Positions 11,662-26,072 of a stretch of DNA of 64,000 nucleotides are shown in pieces. The notes under the pieces were generated by a model. The model was not told where the DNA came from. It saw only the letters and a list, made by a program, of their open reading frames with translations, and ran no database searches. This DNA comes from Myrica gale (taxonomy: Eukaryota; Streptophyta; Magnoliopsida; Fagales; Myricaceae): contig OZ005613.1 in the NCBI GenBank assembly GCA_963930655.1, positions 6,394,501 through 6,458,500 on the forward strand, in the 5' to 3' direction. The translations under genes and the position numbers were made by a program. Each line of letters starts with the position of its first letter. The stretch's first letter is position 1.

Positions 11662-12194
11662 AAACTTCACTAACACATCATCAATATAGACAATGGTGAA
11701 ATGACTATAAGGGTTAAAAATGTCGTTCAGGACATTTTGGAATTCACTTGGAGCATTTTTCAGACCAAAGGGCATTACATTCCATTCGTAATGACCAAAG
11801 GGTGTGGTGAATGCTGTTTTGTACCTATCAGGCTCGTGGACTTGGATTTGATAGAAGTCGCTCTTCATATCAAATTTACTAAAACCTGTGGCTGCTGACA
11901 GACTACCGATGAGACCGCGTTTGTCAGGAATGGGATAACGAATCCATTGAAGGACCTTGTTCAATGGTTTGTAGTTGATTACCATGCGAGGAACTCCTCG
12001 TTCTATTTCTGCATTTTTGTAAACATAAAAAGCAGAACAAGACCAAGGGGATTTACTATGACGAATGATGCCTTTACTTAAAAGATCATGGATTTCCTTC
12101 TTGCAGACTTCCATCATCTTTTGATTCATCTAGATGGGACAAGCTTTAGTGGAAATATTTTTCTCACTAAAATCTGGTTCGTAAGGGAGTTTCA
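11662..12194 (-). pseudogene. Endogenous caulimovirid reverse transcriptase, truncated
   Basis: The frame covers the start of RT through the catalytic motif: KGIIRHSKSPWSC, MPFGLKNAPSEFQ and YIDDVLV are all visible. The reading stops right after YIDDVLV, where the sequence jumps to the second movement-gene segment, so the RT thumb and RNase H are missing. A stop at about 12130 interrupts the protease-RT linker, and a frameshift near 12200 separates it from the protease. The family is Caulimoviridae, closest in motif style to petuvirus/florendovirus-type endogenous sequences. Inactive remnant. Confidence 0.85.
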
Positions 12195-12840
12195 CTATGT
12201 GCTGCTTTCTATGCCAGAAAGCATTGGAACATCAGAACAGATTTGTTGTTCAAATTTTACCTGAAATGACTCAATTTGTTGTTGAAGGAATTGACTTGGG
12301 AGTTGTTCTTCAATTCTTTTGCATTTGATTTCTTCCTTAAGAAAATAGAGATGTTGAGTTTTGCTTACAATAAAATTTAAAGTTTTACTTATAGAGGCTT
12401 CCTGTAACAAGGTAAGTTCTCTAGGATTGCGTGGACTAATGAATCCAAGGGTGACCTTTTGACTTAAGATTGTGGTTGTAAGACCCTCGCTACTTGTGGT
12501 GAAGGAATACAACAGACAGATAAAAGGAGTACCTAAAATGACCTTTTGATCTGGCAAATTTTTTACTAAAACGAAAGTTGACTTAAAGCAAACATTATCT
12601 TTACAGATACGTTCTTTAGATAACTTGTATTGGATACCCATCGAACTACCATTGGCAGAATGAAGACGTTCATTTGTCTTCTCATAGTATTTGGTGGGTA
12701 TAAGACCTTCCTGGATACAATTGAGATCAGCACCTGAGTCAATCAGAGCTATAACCTCAAAGGAGTATTCAAAGTTTACTATGATGGTTACTTTTGAATG
12801 CCATTTTTGAAAATTCATTCTGTTGATGATACTAAAGAAT
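12195..12840 (-). pseudogene. Endogenous caulimovirid aspartic protease region
   Basis: The retropepsin motif IDSGADLNCI is present about 30 codons from the frame start, followed by the second conserved element VILGTPF. Upstream the frame is closed by several stops (12840-13190), downstream it shifts near 12200 before RT. Part of the viral polyprotein; not expressible as a whole. Confidence 0.85.
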
Positions 12841-13494
12841 TGTTGGTTATCCTATGGAGTATCATGGAGAAGGGGAACTGCAGGCTGAGCAGGTTCTGGT
12901 TCGTGTTCCTAATCAGGCTATTCAGACTCTGAATTTTGACTTTGTTTTAATTCCTGATTGATTTTAAGAATTAAAACTTCTTGTTCTAGAGTTCTGTGTT
13001 GAACATTTAACTCACGAAGTTCTAGTTTTACTTGTTGGACTTTACTTTATAAATCTCGTAATGTGACAGTTTAGAGGTTTTCTTAAACTTGTCTAAAATT
13101 TTATTAAGACTGACCTGTGTTTCAGGGATTTTTTATTTACTTTCTTTTTTGTTTAAGACATTTTTTAAATTTGGAGAGATATTGAGCCTTGAGCTAAGGA
13201 TCCTCAACTTTGTTGATTAAATCGAACAAAAATTCTTCTTGTTGACTTAAAACATTCAATTTTTTACCTGGGTGATAACAAGTATCTTGGCATCCTATTT
13301 TCTGGTTAGGGGTGTCAGATTCTATGTCGGTACTAGGGTTGGAACTAGAATTAGAGGACGGGATGTCGTCTATTTCTAAATCACTACCACTAGAATCTTT
13401 TAATCCTAAGATGGCAAACAATTTTACTTTTTCACTTACTGGAATGTCTAAAGAATTAATATTTTCTTTAACTCGACATTCAGAACTGTAATGA
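12841..13494 (-). pseudogene. Caulimovirid zinc-knuckle downstream region, degenerate
   Basis: The part adjacent to the insertion carries the second half of the CCHC knuckle (HYSSEC) and an acidic/Ser-rich stretch (13194-13480). The segment 12841-13193 is rich in Gln/Lys/Asn codons but riddled with stops. It links coat protein to protease in the viral polyprotein. Confidence 0.7.
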
Positions 13495-13810
13495 CCTAAG
13501 ATATGTTCGTTTTCACATTTGTTCAGGATTCTAAGTATATTCACAAATCTACCACCAAACATATTTAGAATCCAAATACAAAACACCAATACATTTTACA
13601 CAATCTCCAACAATTTTTTAATTTCTTATTCAACATAAATTTTCTCTCACTATACTTTTTCACATAACTCTAATATTTTTTTTATTAAACAATTACATCA
13701 AATCATTTCTCTCTCCACTTTACACAAACACCAATAAAACACTATTCAACATAAAAATTTACAACTTCTCTAAAATCCTACCATTTTACTCAACACGAAC
13801 ATAACCCTAG
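13495..13810. mobile_element. AT-rich MITE inserted in caulimovirid zinc-knuckle
   Basis: A ~316-bp AT-rich block interrupts the CCHC knuckle: the minus-strand frame reads CYKCKK up to 13811, and HYSSEC resumes at 13494. The ends are imperfect inverted repeats: CTAAGATATGTTCGTTTT at the left against CTAGGGTTATGTTCGTGTT at the right, read inward. The duplicated target is at most 2-4 bp, so a Tourist/Harbinger-type MITE is possible but not proven. Confidence 0.6.
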
Positions 13811-14900
13811 TTTTTTACATTTGTAGCATCTGATTTTACTTTTGTCTTTGGATTTCTTCCTAAAGGTTTTTTTTGTAGAATTTAGGTTTATTTTCTTCAG
13901 GAAGTGTGTAATTCGTTGATGACTTTTTGTGGTATTTGTGTGATTTTCTAAAAGAAGACCTTTCTTTGTGGTGTTTCCTACAGGATGGTGCTATGGGAGG
14001 TAGACCATACTGTTCGCAGAAATTACTCATTTCATACTTAGCTGGTTTTCTATCTTTGCTAAGTTGATTATTAATCTTCATGTTAATACACATCTTCATA
14101 CCGTCTTTGTTGATGGTACTAACAAGATCACCGTAAGTCAGGGTGTCATAATTTATGATCCCTGAGGGTTGACTTAAGACTTCTCTAATCTTATGGGCAA
14201 AGAGATTAGGGAGGCCATTAATGAACTTTTCTTTCGAGAAAGGATTCTTACAATCATTCCTAAGCATACACGGGAAATGAAGACATCATTATACCAACGG
14301 AAATCACTTAAGGTTGGACACTTAAGGTTACTTAATTGGTCATGAATCATAGTTGAAATGTTACTAGGAGTACCATGAAAATGTTTAATAATGGTATAAA
14401 TAAGAGTATTAATACCATCACTAACACCTTGACCTAATCTTTCATCAAAAATTGGTAATCCTTCTTCATCATGCTGAACAGCATAACGAATGAGAGCACG
14501 ATCACTTTCGGTGAGGTACTTTTCCCACCATTGGCATAAAGAACCAGTGAAACCAGAGACAATTAAATCAACGACCTCTAAATGACTAAGGGAATGGTTT
14601 ACTAAGTAGATGTTTGCTACCATAGTCATATGCTGGAGTTTTTTAAGAATTTCTTGTTCAGAGAAACGATCAATATTCCATTGATATAACTTGTCACTAG
14701 AGACAGAGAATTAACTTTGAAAATTCCTTTCTTCGAATTGAAGATCAAGAGGAGTGGGTCTATTGTACCAATTCTTGGTTAAAGACATAGGGTTAGTACG
14801 ACTAGACCTAATCCTGTTGACCTCTAACTGTTTGAACTGGTTTTCTAGTTCACTAAACTGATGATCAGTATCTGAGTCCGTATCAGATCCAGTGAAAACT
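13811..14900 (-). pseudogene. Endogenous caulimovirid coat-protein region
   Basis: Two overlapping frames (about 14629-14174 and 14267-13860) together give the coat core, including FTGSLCQWWEKYL and NGLPNLFAHKIRE, and then the basic C-terminal tail (KHHKERSSFRKSHK) leading to the first half of the CCHC knuckle. A frameshift near 14270 separates the two frames, and a stop at about 14712 precedes them. Typical of caulimovirid capsid, with its retroviral nucleocapsid-like knuckle at the C-terminus. Confidence 0.8.
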
Positions 14901-14964
14901 TGATTAAGAGGACTGACTTGATGGGAAGAATCCGGTTTCTTACCATCTGCTTCTTTTAATTAAC

Positions 14965-15590
14965 TTAGCAACTGAGTGACCTTACTAAGAGCTGACTGTT
15001 CTGAGCTTTTAGACCTAAAGGCTTACTGGGCAGCTGCAGTAAAGGTTTATCAGAAATGATAGATTGACCATCTAACTTGGATTCAATTTTATCTAATTGT
15101 TTACCTATAGTCTGAAGGCATTGGTTGGTGTAATTGTTTTGTTCAACCAAATTCTTGTTACTTTTGTTGTCAGTAGCAACCTTAAAGGGGGAAGCTATAA
15201 TCTCAGTTCCTTTATGGGTTATGACAATGGTTTCTAGCGGTGGATGACTAGAGGTAATGGACTTCTTATCTGAAGTAGTCCATTTGGCTTTTGTGAGAAC
15301 TTGGGCATTCATGGAATGGTAATTTTCAAAGTAAATAAAAAAGGGAATGTCTTGACTTAACTGACGCACGAAAGCTTGCCATGAGTCATAGATGACTTGT
15401 TTCTCAGCTTTCGTGTGTCCTTCACGATACTGATTTCTTTTACTAGAATTTTCTTTTGACATAAAATTAGCTTCGAGCTTTTTCATGTCAGGCTTGAAAG
15501 TTTTACTTATGGTCATCAACTGTGGGTTAACAGATCCAAAATCTGTTTGGGTTGTTGACTCTTGATCGTCATCTTCTACATCTTCGACTA
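14965..15590 (-). pseudogene. Caulimovirid linker between movement and coat regions
   Basis: A 184-codon frame with a Lys/Ser-rich N-terminal half and a short heptad-like stretch (CLQTIGKQLDKIESKLD). Its position between movement and coat domains is that of the intrinsically variable linker in petuvirus-like polyproteins. Closed by a stop near 14963 and separated from the movement domain by a stop at about 15598. Confidence 0.6.
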
Positions 15591-15597
15591 ATTGTCC

Positions 15598-16635
15598 TCA
15601 TGCAGAGGCTTGGTTTGGTAGATGAGAATTAACCGAATACAAGAGTGTACTAACCTGAGAGTTAATATGGATACCCTTAAGTTGTCGGTTAATGGTGTTA
15701 GGAAGGCTAGAGGTAGACTTACGGGCTGATTGGCTACCTGGTTCCTGGATCCTAAAGGGTGTAAAACCTCCTCGGGGTGCATCAAAACTAATCCTAACAG
15801 TACCATCTAGATACTGCTGGATCATGTCTAACTTGTTAATTTTTTGAGAAACATTAGTGGTTGGATTTTCATTTCCCAACAACCAGTCGCTTGGTAAAGT
15901 TACTTCATTCCAACGGATCGACTTGGGGACCCTAATGTTGGCATCACTTGTATGACTTTGAATTAACAAGGTTTGATCTTTGGGACTTTTTACTAAAGCA
16001 TGGACGTTGAGGTTGGTCCTAATACATTTGTAGTAAATCCTATAGATCAAAGCTAAAGGCTGACTTCCTTCTAACATCTCATAACCTGAAGTTTTAATGT
16101 TCAAGGTTAAGGCATTTAGAAGATGTTTGTCACTTAAGCTTAAGGTAAAATCGGGAAAATAATCAAAATGGATGGGATCATTATAAAGGCTTGACTCGAT
16201 AATTCCTAAGATACTTGTGTTGTAGTCTGTGAACCTAGCATCACGTAGACACAGAAGGACAGAAGCATCAACTCCTCTGCGAGTTAATGGTTTTACTGCA
16301 ACTTGAACTAATCCGATGTTGATGTAGTTAAAGCCTTGTTCCCTACGTTTTTTGACAACAGAAGGAGACAGAAGTTGGCATTTTTCATGGGTTTTACTTA
16401 GAGCGTATACCTACTCTACTGTTTTGACATGGTAATTACCTTTAAAGGATAAAGGATTAAAACTTGACTTAGAGTAGATTTCACTACTGGGAACCTTAGG
16501 GATATTCCAATCCTGAAGGTTGGTGTTGACTTCATTGATCTCGAATTCCTCTTCATTTACTATTCGTAGAATGGGTGGAATGGAACTAGAAGATCGGGAA
16601 CTCGTGGAAGAAGAAGATCTAAACATACTATTCAT
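15598..16635 (-). pseudogene. Endogenous caulimovirid movement protein
   Basis: The likely start is the ATG at 16635 (MNSMF), followed by a Ser-rich leader. An in-frame TAG at about 16411-16413 interrupts it, after which the 30K-type movement domain reads on to the conserved end containing TVRISFDAP and a Ser-rich tail, closing at 15598. Movement proteins of this family modify plasmodesmata for cell-to-cell spread. The 16029-16311 part is duplicated at 11381-11661. Confidence 0.8.
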
Positions 16636-17165
16636 GTTTAAAATTCTAGACACCTGAATCAAGCTAAAACAAAAGACTCAACAAACTTAAAAGGACATAC
16701 CCTCTCAGGCCCCTCCGCTCAGGCCACTCTGGTCTTACTGTTTGGACGCAGGACTTACTGTTCAGGTATGCTTCTAAACTGCTAAGACTGGGATTTAACT
16801 TAGATGGGATTACTGGAGATTTACTAAGAATTCTGAAGTAGAGATACCAAATGACTAAAAATTCAAAAACAAACGAGAGAGGTAGATCCATACTCCTACC
16901 AGGGTTTGCCTCTGATACCAAAGAGTTTTTCCTTGGGTGTACTAGTGGATTTACTAGATAGACCAGGGTGTGTAGACGGGTTACCGGAGTGCTTACTTTG
17001 AAAGGGCGGAAAAAACGAGAATTAGAAAGAGAATGATGTAGGCGAGCCATGGAAGATAGAAACGGGGAAAATAGTAGCAGATAAATTAAAATTAATTTTG
17101 ATCGGCAAATAATAGGCCATTTAATGGGTATCAACTTGCAAATGGTCTTAAAATAAGTTTACTTA
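16636..17165 (-). other. Caulimovirid leader/intergenic region
   Basis: Non-coding DNA upstream of the movement ORF that includes the primer binding site. The element's 5' limit is not defined; caulimovirid similarity cannot be seen beyond about 17165. Confidence 0.5.
16904..16920 (-). other. Caulimovirid primer binding site (tRNA-Met type)
   Basis: On the minus strand the sequence reads TGGTATCAGAGGCAAAC, matching the TGGTATCAGAGC initiator tRNA-Met site that defines nucleotide 1 of caulimovirid genomes. It lies about 270 bp upstream of the movement ORF start, as expected. Confidence 0.75.
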
Positions 17166-17184
17166 AGAAATCAGAAAATAATGA

Positions 17185-17300
17185 CTAAACCACCCATGAA
17201 GGCGGTATGTATGTAGTAAAATTGTAAACCATCCATGAAGGCGGATGCATGAATGCATGTAACTTGAAATGTAAAACCGTCCAATCTGGCGGTATGCATA
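17185..17300. repeat. Three diverged direct repeats
   Basis: The phrase AAACCACCCATGAAGGCGGTATG recurs in variant form at about 17188, 17226 and 17275 (AAACCATCCATGAAGGCGGATG; AAACCGTCCAATCTGGCGGTATG), spaced 38 to 49 bp. The function is unknown; they could belong to the viral leader or to the next locus. Confidence 0.5.
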
Positions 17301-17487
17301 CTTGCATAGAAGATATAACACAGAGATATAGTAATTATACAAGAGTTTTTAGTGAGAGGGTAACCTTTATCATAATGCATTTTGCTAATCTTGGTTACTA
17401 GAGTTGGTCATTCGTGCCTAAGGAAGATAAGGACAAGCTTTACGCCCATGTGGTGGTATGTAAAAGATTCAATATTTGTGACTGTTT

Positions 17488-18075
17488 TTGCATTGGTTGC
17501 TGGATTTTATTTTTCACCTAATGATTTTATGTTGGCAATTGTCATACAGAGTCTTTGTTATTGGTCGGAATCGGATGGAATATCAACTATGCGTGAAATC
17601 TCAAATGCACGAGGCTTTCAGGTCATACAAGTACAAGTTACACTCTATTTGGAAGAAATTTAAGACAGAAGAGACCGCAAAAGCAAACTCACCTGATGAT
17701 GATGATGTGGAAGTTTGGAAAAAATTATTTGACCAATGGGAGGATGACGATTGCAAGGTAATAATGGCTTGTATAATTTCAGATTACATATTGTAGTTGT
17801 TGAGATTGTTGGTATATAACATTGCATAAACTCTAATTGCAAGTTATAATTATTGTGGGCATTGTGTCAGAAAAATGTTGTCAATAAGAGTAAGCAGATA
17901 ATTCATCAAACTACTGGTTCAAAGTCTCTACACCGACTAAGAGAGGAGAAGTTAAATATTTATTGGTTATAACAATTATTGGCCATGACTTTTTTTCTTT
18001 ATATAATTCATTTACATGAGTTCATCCTTAGAGAGAGGACGATGGTAATGCTAGGGATCTAGATCCGGTGACAAC
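17488..18075 (+). pseudogene. CACTA Transposase_24-type gene fragment
   Basis: The frame at about 17590-17755 reads HEAFRSYKYKLHSIW then VEVWKKLFDQWEDDDCK. After a plausible intron (GGTAATAATG...TGTGTCAG, 17757-17868) it continues NKSKQIIHQTTGSKSL. This order is that of the plant Transposase_24 domain (Ptta/En/Spm, PF03004) around its NKANRSK...GSKSF core. A further small exon may end at TGA 18073-18075 (RDLDPVTT*), whose stop and context are shared with 960-990 and 34670-34700 in arms 1 and 2. The N-terminus and C-terminal coiled coil are missing. Confidence 0.65.
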
Positions 18076-20241
18076 ATGACAAAGTGAAAAGTAATCTTCC
18101 TTTGACGGTTGACCGTTGTTCACATAGCCTGCATTCTTATAAAACAATCAAAAATATTTCATATAAATTTCTATGAACAATAAGGATCGAATCTTTCTAG
18201 ATGGTTACTCTTGAAATCTTCTGGAGGAGACGATAGTGATTGGCTAACATGGGTCTCAATTATAGAAAATATTTCAGGGATATATCAACTATAAGACTGG
18301 TGTGATTAACAAAAGGATTACATCCATGCAAATTAATGTCACCAACTGATATATCCACATTTCACACAATTGTCACAAACTGATATCAGTATATACTGTA
18401 AGTCCGATATAATGTTAAGTAGCAATTACTCCAGACAACTTCAAGGTGCTTAAGTGATAATTCTTGCATAAGTTCACTTTTCTAAGGTCTAAAATCTCAA
18501 ACAAGCTACACTATTATTGATTATTATTCTTATTATTTGGAAATTATTAAGGATAATTTGAATGAAATAAATTTTTTGGTAAAAGTCACTTTACGCCCTG
18601 AAATTACAGGCTCAATGTCATTTTTGGGGTCCAAACTACCAAATTTGTCATATTGACCCTTTAAACTATCCAAATTCATTATTTTTCACCTTTAAAAAAT
18701 TGATATGTCAAAATAGTACCAGAGGTCAAATCATGACAGGTTATAAACTGTAAATGTGGCATAGATTTGACAGTGGGATATTATTCGAGGCCATACATTA
18801 ATGAACTTGTTATTTTTGATTTTAAAATGACATTGATCAAGTAGTTTGAAGACTGGATTTTTCTTTAAAAAATTTCTTCCCTTTCTTCGTAAATTCTCAG
18901 GAGAAGTTTCAAAACTATAGGTAATATGTCATTCTTTTCTCTTGTAAGAAATTATTGAGAAAATGACCTAATGGTTATGTTCATTGACGATGTAGCAACT
19001 TCCTTGTGGTCTCTCGAATTTTTTATAGTAATTTAACATGGCGTTTGGAAATAATATTTGTGAAAAAATGAAAAATGTGTATGAAAAAGTAAAGAGATAA
19101 CAAATTTTTTAATGATTATAAAATTTTGAAAACAAACCACTTGTAAGTTAGATTGTTGAGATGAGATTATACATGTACATTGACAATAGCCCAAGCCCAA
19201 GACCAAGCCCAGTCCATACATACAGCCAAGGCCAGTCCATACCAAAGAATTGGAGATGACTAGTGAGCTCTATCTCAGCCTCTCGCATTTGCCAGACCCT
19301 CGAAGCAAGCCATCTCAGCCTCTCCCTGCGTACCGCTTCTTTCACTCTTCATTATGTTTTCATCTTCGCAGTCTCCTTTTCTCTTTCCCACCGTCTTCAA
19401 CAGCCGCCTCAACCCCAAGTCTTTGCTTCATCAATCTGTGTTCTCGCATGGGAAATCCATTAATCTCAAGCCTACGTAGTTGATGACCGGCCACCAACCA
19501 AAGGCATTTGGATAGCCGAAGTCATTTGGGCTCGATCAGTTCGGTTATAGGGTGACCTTCTCCGTGAACCGAAGGGGACCCTTGCTAAAGAAAGAACCGC
19601 CACTTTCTTCAAACTTTTGATCTTTCATTACATTTTCTTCCTCCTTATAAAAGCTATCAAACTTCTTCGAGAAAAGGTTTCAATTTTCCAATTTGTTTTT
19701 CTTTTTTCTCTATTCCTCTCCTTCTCCTCTTTGTTATTCTTCTTCATATCTTTCTCTATTTCGTCTTTTTATTTTCTCTTATTTCTTTTCTTTTTCTTCT
19801 TCTTTCTCTCCCTCGTTTCGTCGTCGATTTTTATCTTTCTTTTCGTTCCTTTTCATTCTTCCTTCGTACTTCTTCTGTTTCCCCCTCTTCTTCCTTTCTT
19901 TTTCTTTTTCTTTCTTACCCGGTAGGGCCTATTTCTACCTTAAACAAACAGTATCTATTTACGCCCAGAGGGAGAGAGAAAAGAGGGATTGCTAGGTATC
20001 TTTATTTTACTCCATTTTTCTCTCTTTCTCCCTTCCTTCATGCGCCTTCCATTTTCCACTCTTCTTCCTTTCTTTCTTCCGTGGCAGGGCCTATTTCTAC
20101 CTAAACAAACTGTATCTATTTGTGCCTAGAGGGAGAGAGAAGGAGGGAGCACTAGGTCTCTTTATTTTACTCCCTTCTTCTCTCTTTCTCTAGGCACCAG
20201 TGGTTACCGGCATATTGAATATTATTACGTTACGTCTATCA

Positions 20242-20285
<44 letters not shown>

Positions 20286-20475
20286 GTTATACTTGCATTT
20301 TTTCATTTTCTTTTATTGTTGTTTTCTTTCTACACTTACTTTAATGTTGTCTTATGGCTGATACTTATATTAATTACTACTCTCTTCTCTTTTACAGGTA
20401 TTGCCACAATATTTGGAAGGTTTTTATTCTGTATAAAGTTGGAGTGAACATCTTATACAATGGCCAATGGCGGAG
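18056..20475. repeat. Segmental duplication arm 3 (diverged)
   Basis: Collinear with arms 1 and 2 but clearly older: shared blocks at 18056-18470, 18590-18780, 19185-19345, 19560-20165 and 20285-20465. It lacks both the inverted-repeat insertion and the LINE-like insertion, so it shows the ancestral state of both sites. It carries long pyrimidine tracts and a (TA)n microsatellite at about 20243-20281. Confidence 0.7.
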
Positions 20476-21010
20476 CTAAGAGAGTGTATATATATATAAA
20501 CTTGAACATGTTTATTATTTATTGTCGTAGAAATCGGTCATGTCTCTAGTAATGAAAGATCGATCATAAATCTATTACATAAATAATTAAATCATATCAT
20601 GGTCATATAATAATCTTTCTTTAAGAATTATACAGTCAGTATTTTTCCTGTTGAAATATTAATTTTGGCTCAATTTTTTTCCTTGAAATGGTGATTTTAG
20701 GAATTATAGTAAATAATGAGATATTTAAGAAATCTTAGATAAATAAATTCATATAGTAACAAACGTATATCATTTAGCTTTTACATATTTTTTTGAATTT
20801 AACTTTTGATCTTTAAAATAATCTACTGAAGAAAGAGAAAGTTACATAAACTTATAGTTTTAGAACATAAATTAGCTATGATAATCTTAAATACGTAATT
20901 GACGCACTTCCAACAATCTCGTACATATATAAGTATCATGGTTTATACAGATTCTTTTCCGTTCTATATAAGTACATTTCACAAGTGTTTGGCCAGGAAA
21001 TGAGTGACAA
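20476..21010. other. Intergenic AT-rich, no gene seen
   Basis: No open frame or recognisable element between arm 3 and the phytoglobin tandem unit. Confidence 0.5.
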
Positions 21011-21655
21011 AAAAGATCAATTTCTTTTTGCCTTTTTTTGTGAGAAATTACTTTTTTCGGTTAAGAAATTAAGTCAGAAAATCCTTTTTCGTCATAGGAT
21101 CTAAAAAAAAACCTTCCAAACAAAGTATATGAATTTAACCTCAAGGGTTAGCCTACAGATTAAAGTATGGCTTTGGTAATTTATTTTTCTAGCACTTCTG
21201 ACCATGTAATTACTCGGGTTATGTAAGACGAGAGAACTATACGGGCTTCCAGATTTTTTTTTTGTGCATTATGTAGGAAATTGTTTTTTCTCATTTCGCC
21301 TTAGGAGTTGCGCCCAAAACTGGAGTCCTGGTTCCACCAATGACGACCGTTCTTTGGTATCATGGGGGGTGTAAACATAATCCATTAAGGACTAGGAACG
21401 TTCTCCATGAAAAAAAAGCACAAGAAACAAAATATTCCATTAATCTGCGATTTTTTGCTGGTAACGTTACAAACCCAAAATGCAAATGCACACAAGCAAA
21501 AGGAAAATTACACATGTAAATTTACGGACTATCCATACAGAAAACCTTAAATACACGTGCTGGCTGGAAGGCACATGGATTATTCCAAACTTAGTTCAAT
21601 TTAAAGGAGCAGATTATAATAGGAGTAATTATATTCAACTAGAATCCGAGGGAGG

Positions 21656-22857
<1,202 letters not shown>

Positions 22858-22956
22858 TCAAGTTTTCGAATTTGATAGTACAAAGTACTTACTTCTCTTT
22901 TGTCAACAAATTAAGGAGATATCTAAAATGCTGCAGTGGGATTTTGACAAATTTCG

Positions 22957-22966
22957 GATATATAGC
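22957..22966 (-). promoter_or_regulatory. Candidate TATA box of phytoglobin copy A
   Basis: On the minus strand GCTATATATC lies about 120 bp upstream of the start codon, a normal distance for a plant TATA box plus 5' UTR. The same sequence is kept in copy B at about 26127-26136. Confidence 0.5.
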
Positions 22967-23109
22967 TTCTATACCGATCCTTGAGAAAGATGAGAGTCAG
23001 ATCTTCGTGGCTTGAAGAGCCATGTTCTTTGGGGTCTACATTCGGGTGACAACGCATGCCTAAAACCAGCGGCTGCTTGTGGCGAAGAGAACATGGTTTT
23101 TGCTTCATC

Positions 23110-23860
23110 TTGAGTTGAGTTGCTGATGGGCTAGACAGTAAGGTTTTACCCTCGTACGTATGCTGAGGGGTATCGAAAAATAGAATAATAAACTATATAG
23201 TACATACTTATCCAACAAATGTCCATAACCTAAAAGTGTTGCTTCCATATTCTATGCACATACTAATCTAAATTAATCTTTATTCTTATCCAGCTAGTTG
23301 TCTAAGTAATTTTAACTCTTCATATACTCGTAATAGTGCCTATCATACACATTCGTTAATTTTTTTTCCAATTTTACGTTAGTTAGCGCAAGTCCTCTAT
23401 TACATATTACAAAAGGGAAATGGGGTTTGACATTTACCTAACACCCACTTATTAAATATGTTTAAGCCTCACCGTGATGAGCTTTTTTTGAATCTTTTTT
23501 AAACATTTTTTTTTGTAAGCAAAAAATACTCCCACTACAAGTCGAATCTGTAAAACTACTTTCGTAAAAGATAACTTATGGTTTATGTACTAACCCTTCG
23601 AGCTCGTAGAGCCAAACATCATTTATACGCTTCGTCCTATGATTTGGTGCCTACGAATTCAAAGGATTTGTTGACATTTGAGTAATCGGTGACATCACGA
23701 GTAAAACGTTATCCTAGGTCCACCCCCTTCTGTCTTTTACTTTTATACATTTTTTGTTCTGTGTTCCCCTATGCATTCCAAGAAGTAATTAGTTCGGATT
23801 TCGGAATAAAGTTTCTTAAATAAAACTATAGCAAAAAGGAAATAAGGGAAAAAAATCATT
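23110..23860. other. Upstream flank of phytoglobin A, no other gene
   Basis: Noncoding DNA 5' to the minus-strand phytoglobin; duplicated 5' to copy B at about 26280-26878 apart from the unit A-specific insertion at 23640-23810. No further gene is visible. Confidence 0.6.
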
Positions 23861-24107
23861 TCTTTTTGCCTTTTTTTGTGACAAATTGTTTTTTCCGGTT
23901 AGTAAATTCAGTCAGAAAATCCTTTGTCGTCATAGGATCTAAAAAAAACCTTCCAAACAAAGTATATGAATTTAACCTCAAGGGTTTGCCAACAGATTAA
24001 AGCTATGGCTGTGGTAATTTATTTTTCTAGAGCTTCTGACCATGTAATTACTCGGGTTATGTAAGACGAGGTAACTGTACAGGCTCCAGATTGTTTTTTG
24101 TGCAACC

Positions 24108-24372
24108 ACCCCCAAGCCAATGGTTGATGTTGTAAGGATGTTTTTTAAAATTTGTTGGAGATTGGAGGTCAGTGCTTATGTTGTTGGAGATTGAAAGTCT
24201 TGGCTTATGTTGGTTCTTTTGGTTTTTGACAAGTTGTTAAAATTAAAATTTTTGAATTGCGAATTGTTGATTAGTTAATGTGATTTTTCGATATTACTGT
24301 ATGTGTATTTCAATAATTTTTAATGTTTTTAGTCTTTAATTTTTGATATTTTGACACTAATAAATTTTTTGC
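24108..24372. other. Unit B-specific insertion downstream of phytoglobin B
   Basis: About 260 bp are present between the shared TTTTTTGTGCA and GCATTATGTAGGAAA words in unit B only. It is AT-rich and contains a short internal direct repeat (GTTGGAGATTGGAGGTCAGTGCTTATG / GTTGGAGATTGAAAGTCTTGGCTTATG type, about 24151-24208). No family is recognised. Confidence 0.55.
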
Positions 24373-24739
24373 ATTATGTAGGAAACTTTTTTTTCTTATT
24401 TTGCCTTAGGAGTTGCGCCCACAACTGGAGTCCTGGTTCCGCCAATGACAACCGTTCTTTGGTATCATGGGGGGTGTAAACATAATCCATTAAGGACTAG
24501 GCACGTTCTCCATGACCAAAAAGCACAAGAAACAAAATATTCCATTAATCTGCGATTTGTTGCCCATAACGTTACAAACCCAAAATGCAAATGCACACAA
24601 GCAAAAGGAAAATTACAAATGTAAATTTACGGACTATCCGTACATAAAACCTTAAATACACGTGCTGGCTGGAAGGCACATGGATTATTCCAAACTTAGT
24701 TCAATTTAAAGGAGCAGATTATAATAGGAGTAATTATAT

Positions 24740-26072
<1,333 letters not shown>

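Noticed and set aside
13194-13589. 131-codon minus-strand frame taken as one gene
   Set aside because: Its first ~30 codons lie in the MITE; only the remainder is viral.
17185-17300. Spaced direct repeats considered as a CRISPR-like array
   Set aside because: Plant nuclear context, imperfect repeats, only three units and no uniform spacers.
19617-19995. Ser/Phe/Leu-rich frames in pyrimidine tracts of arm 3
   Set aside because: Low-complexity CT runs that open frames by chance; not conserved as codons in arms 1 and 2.
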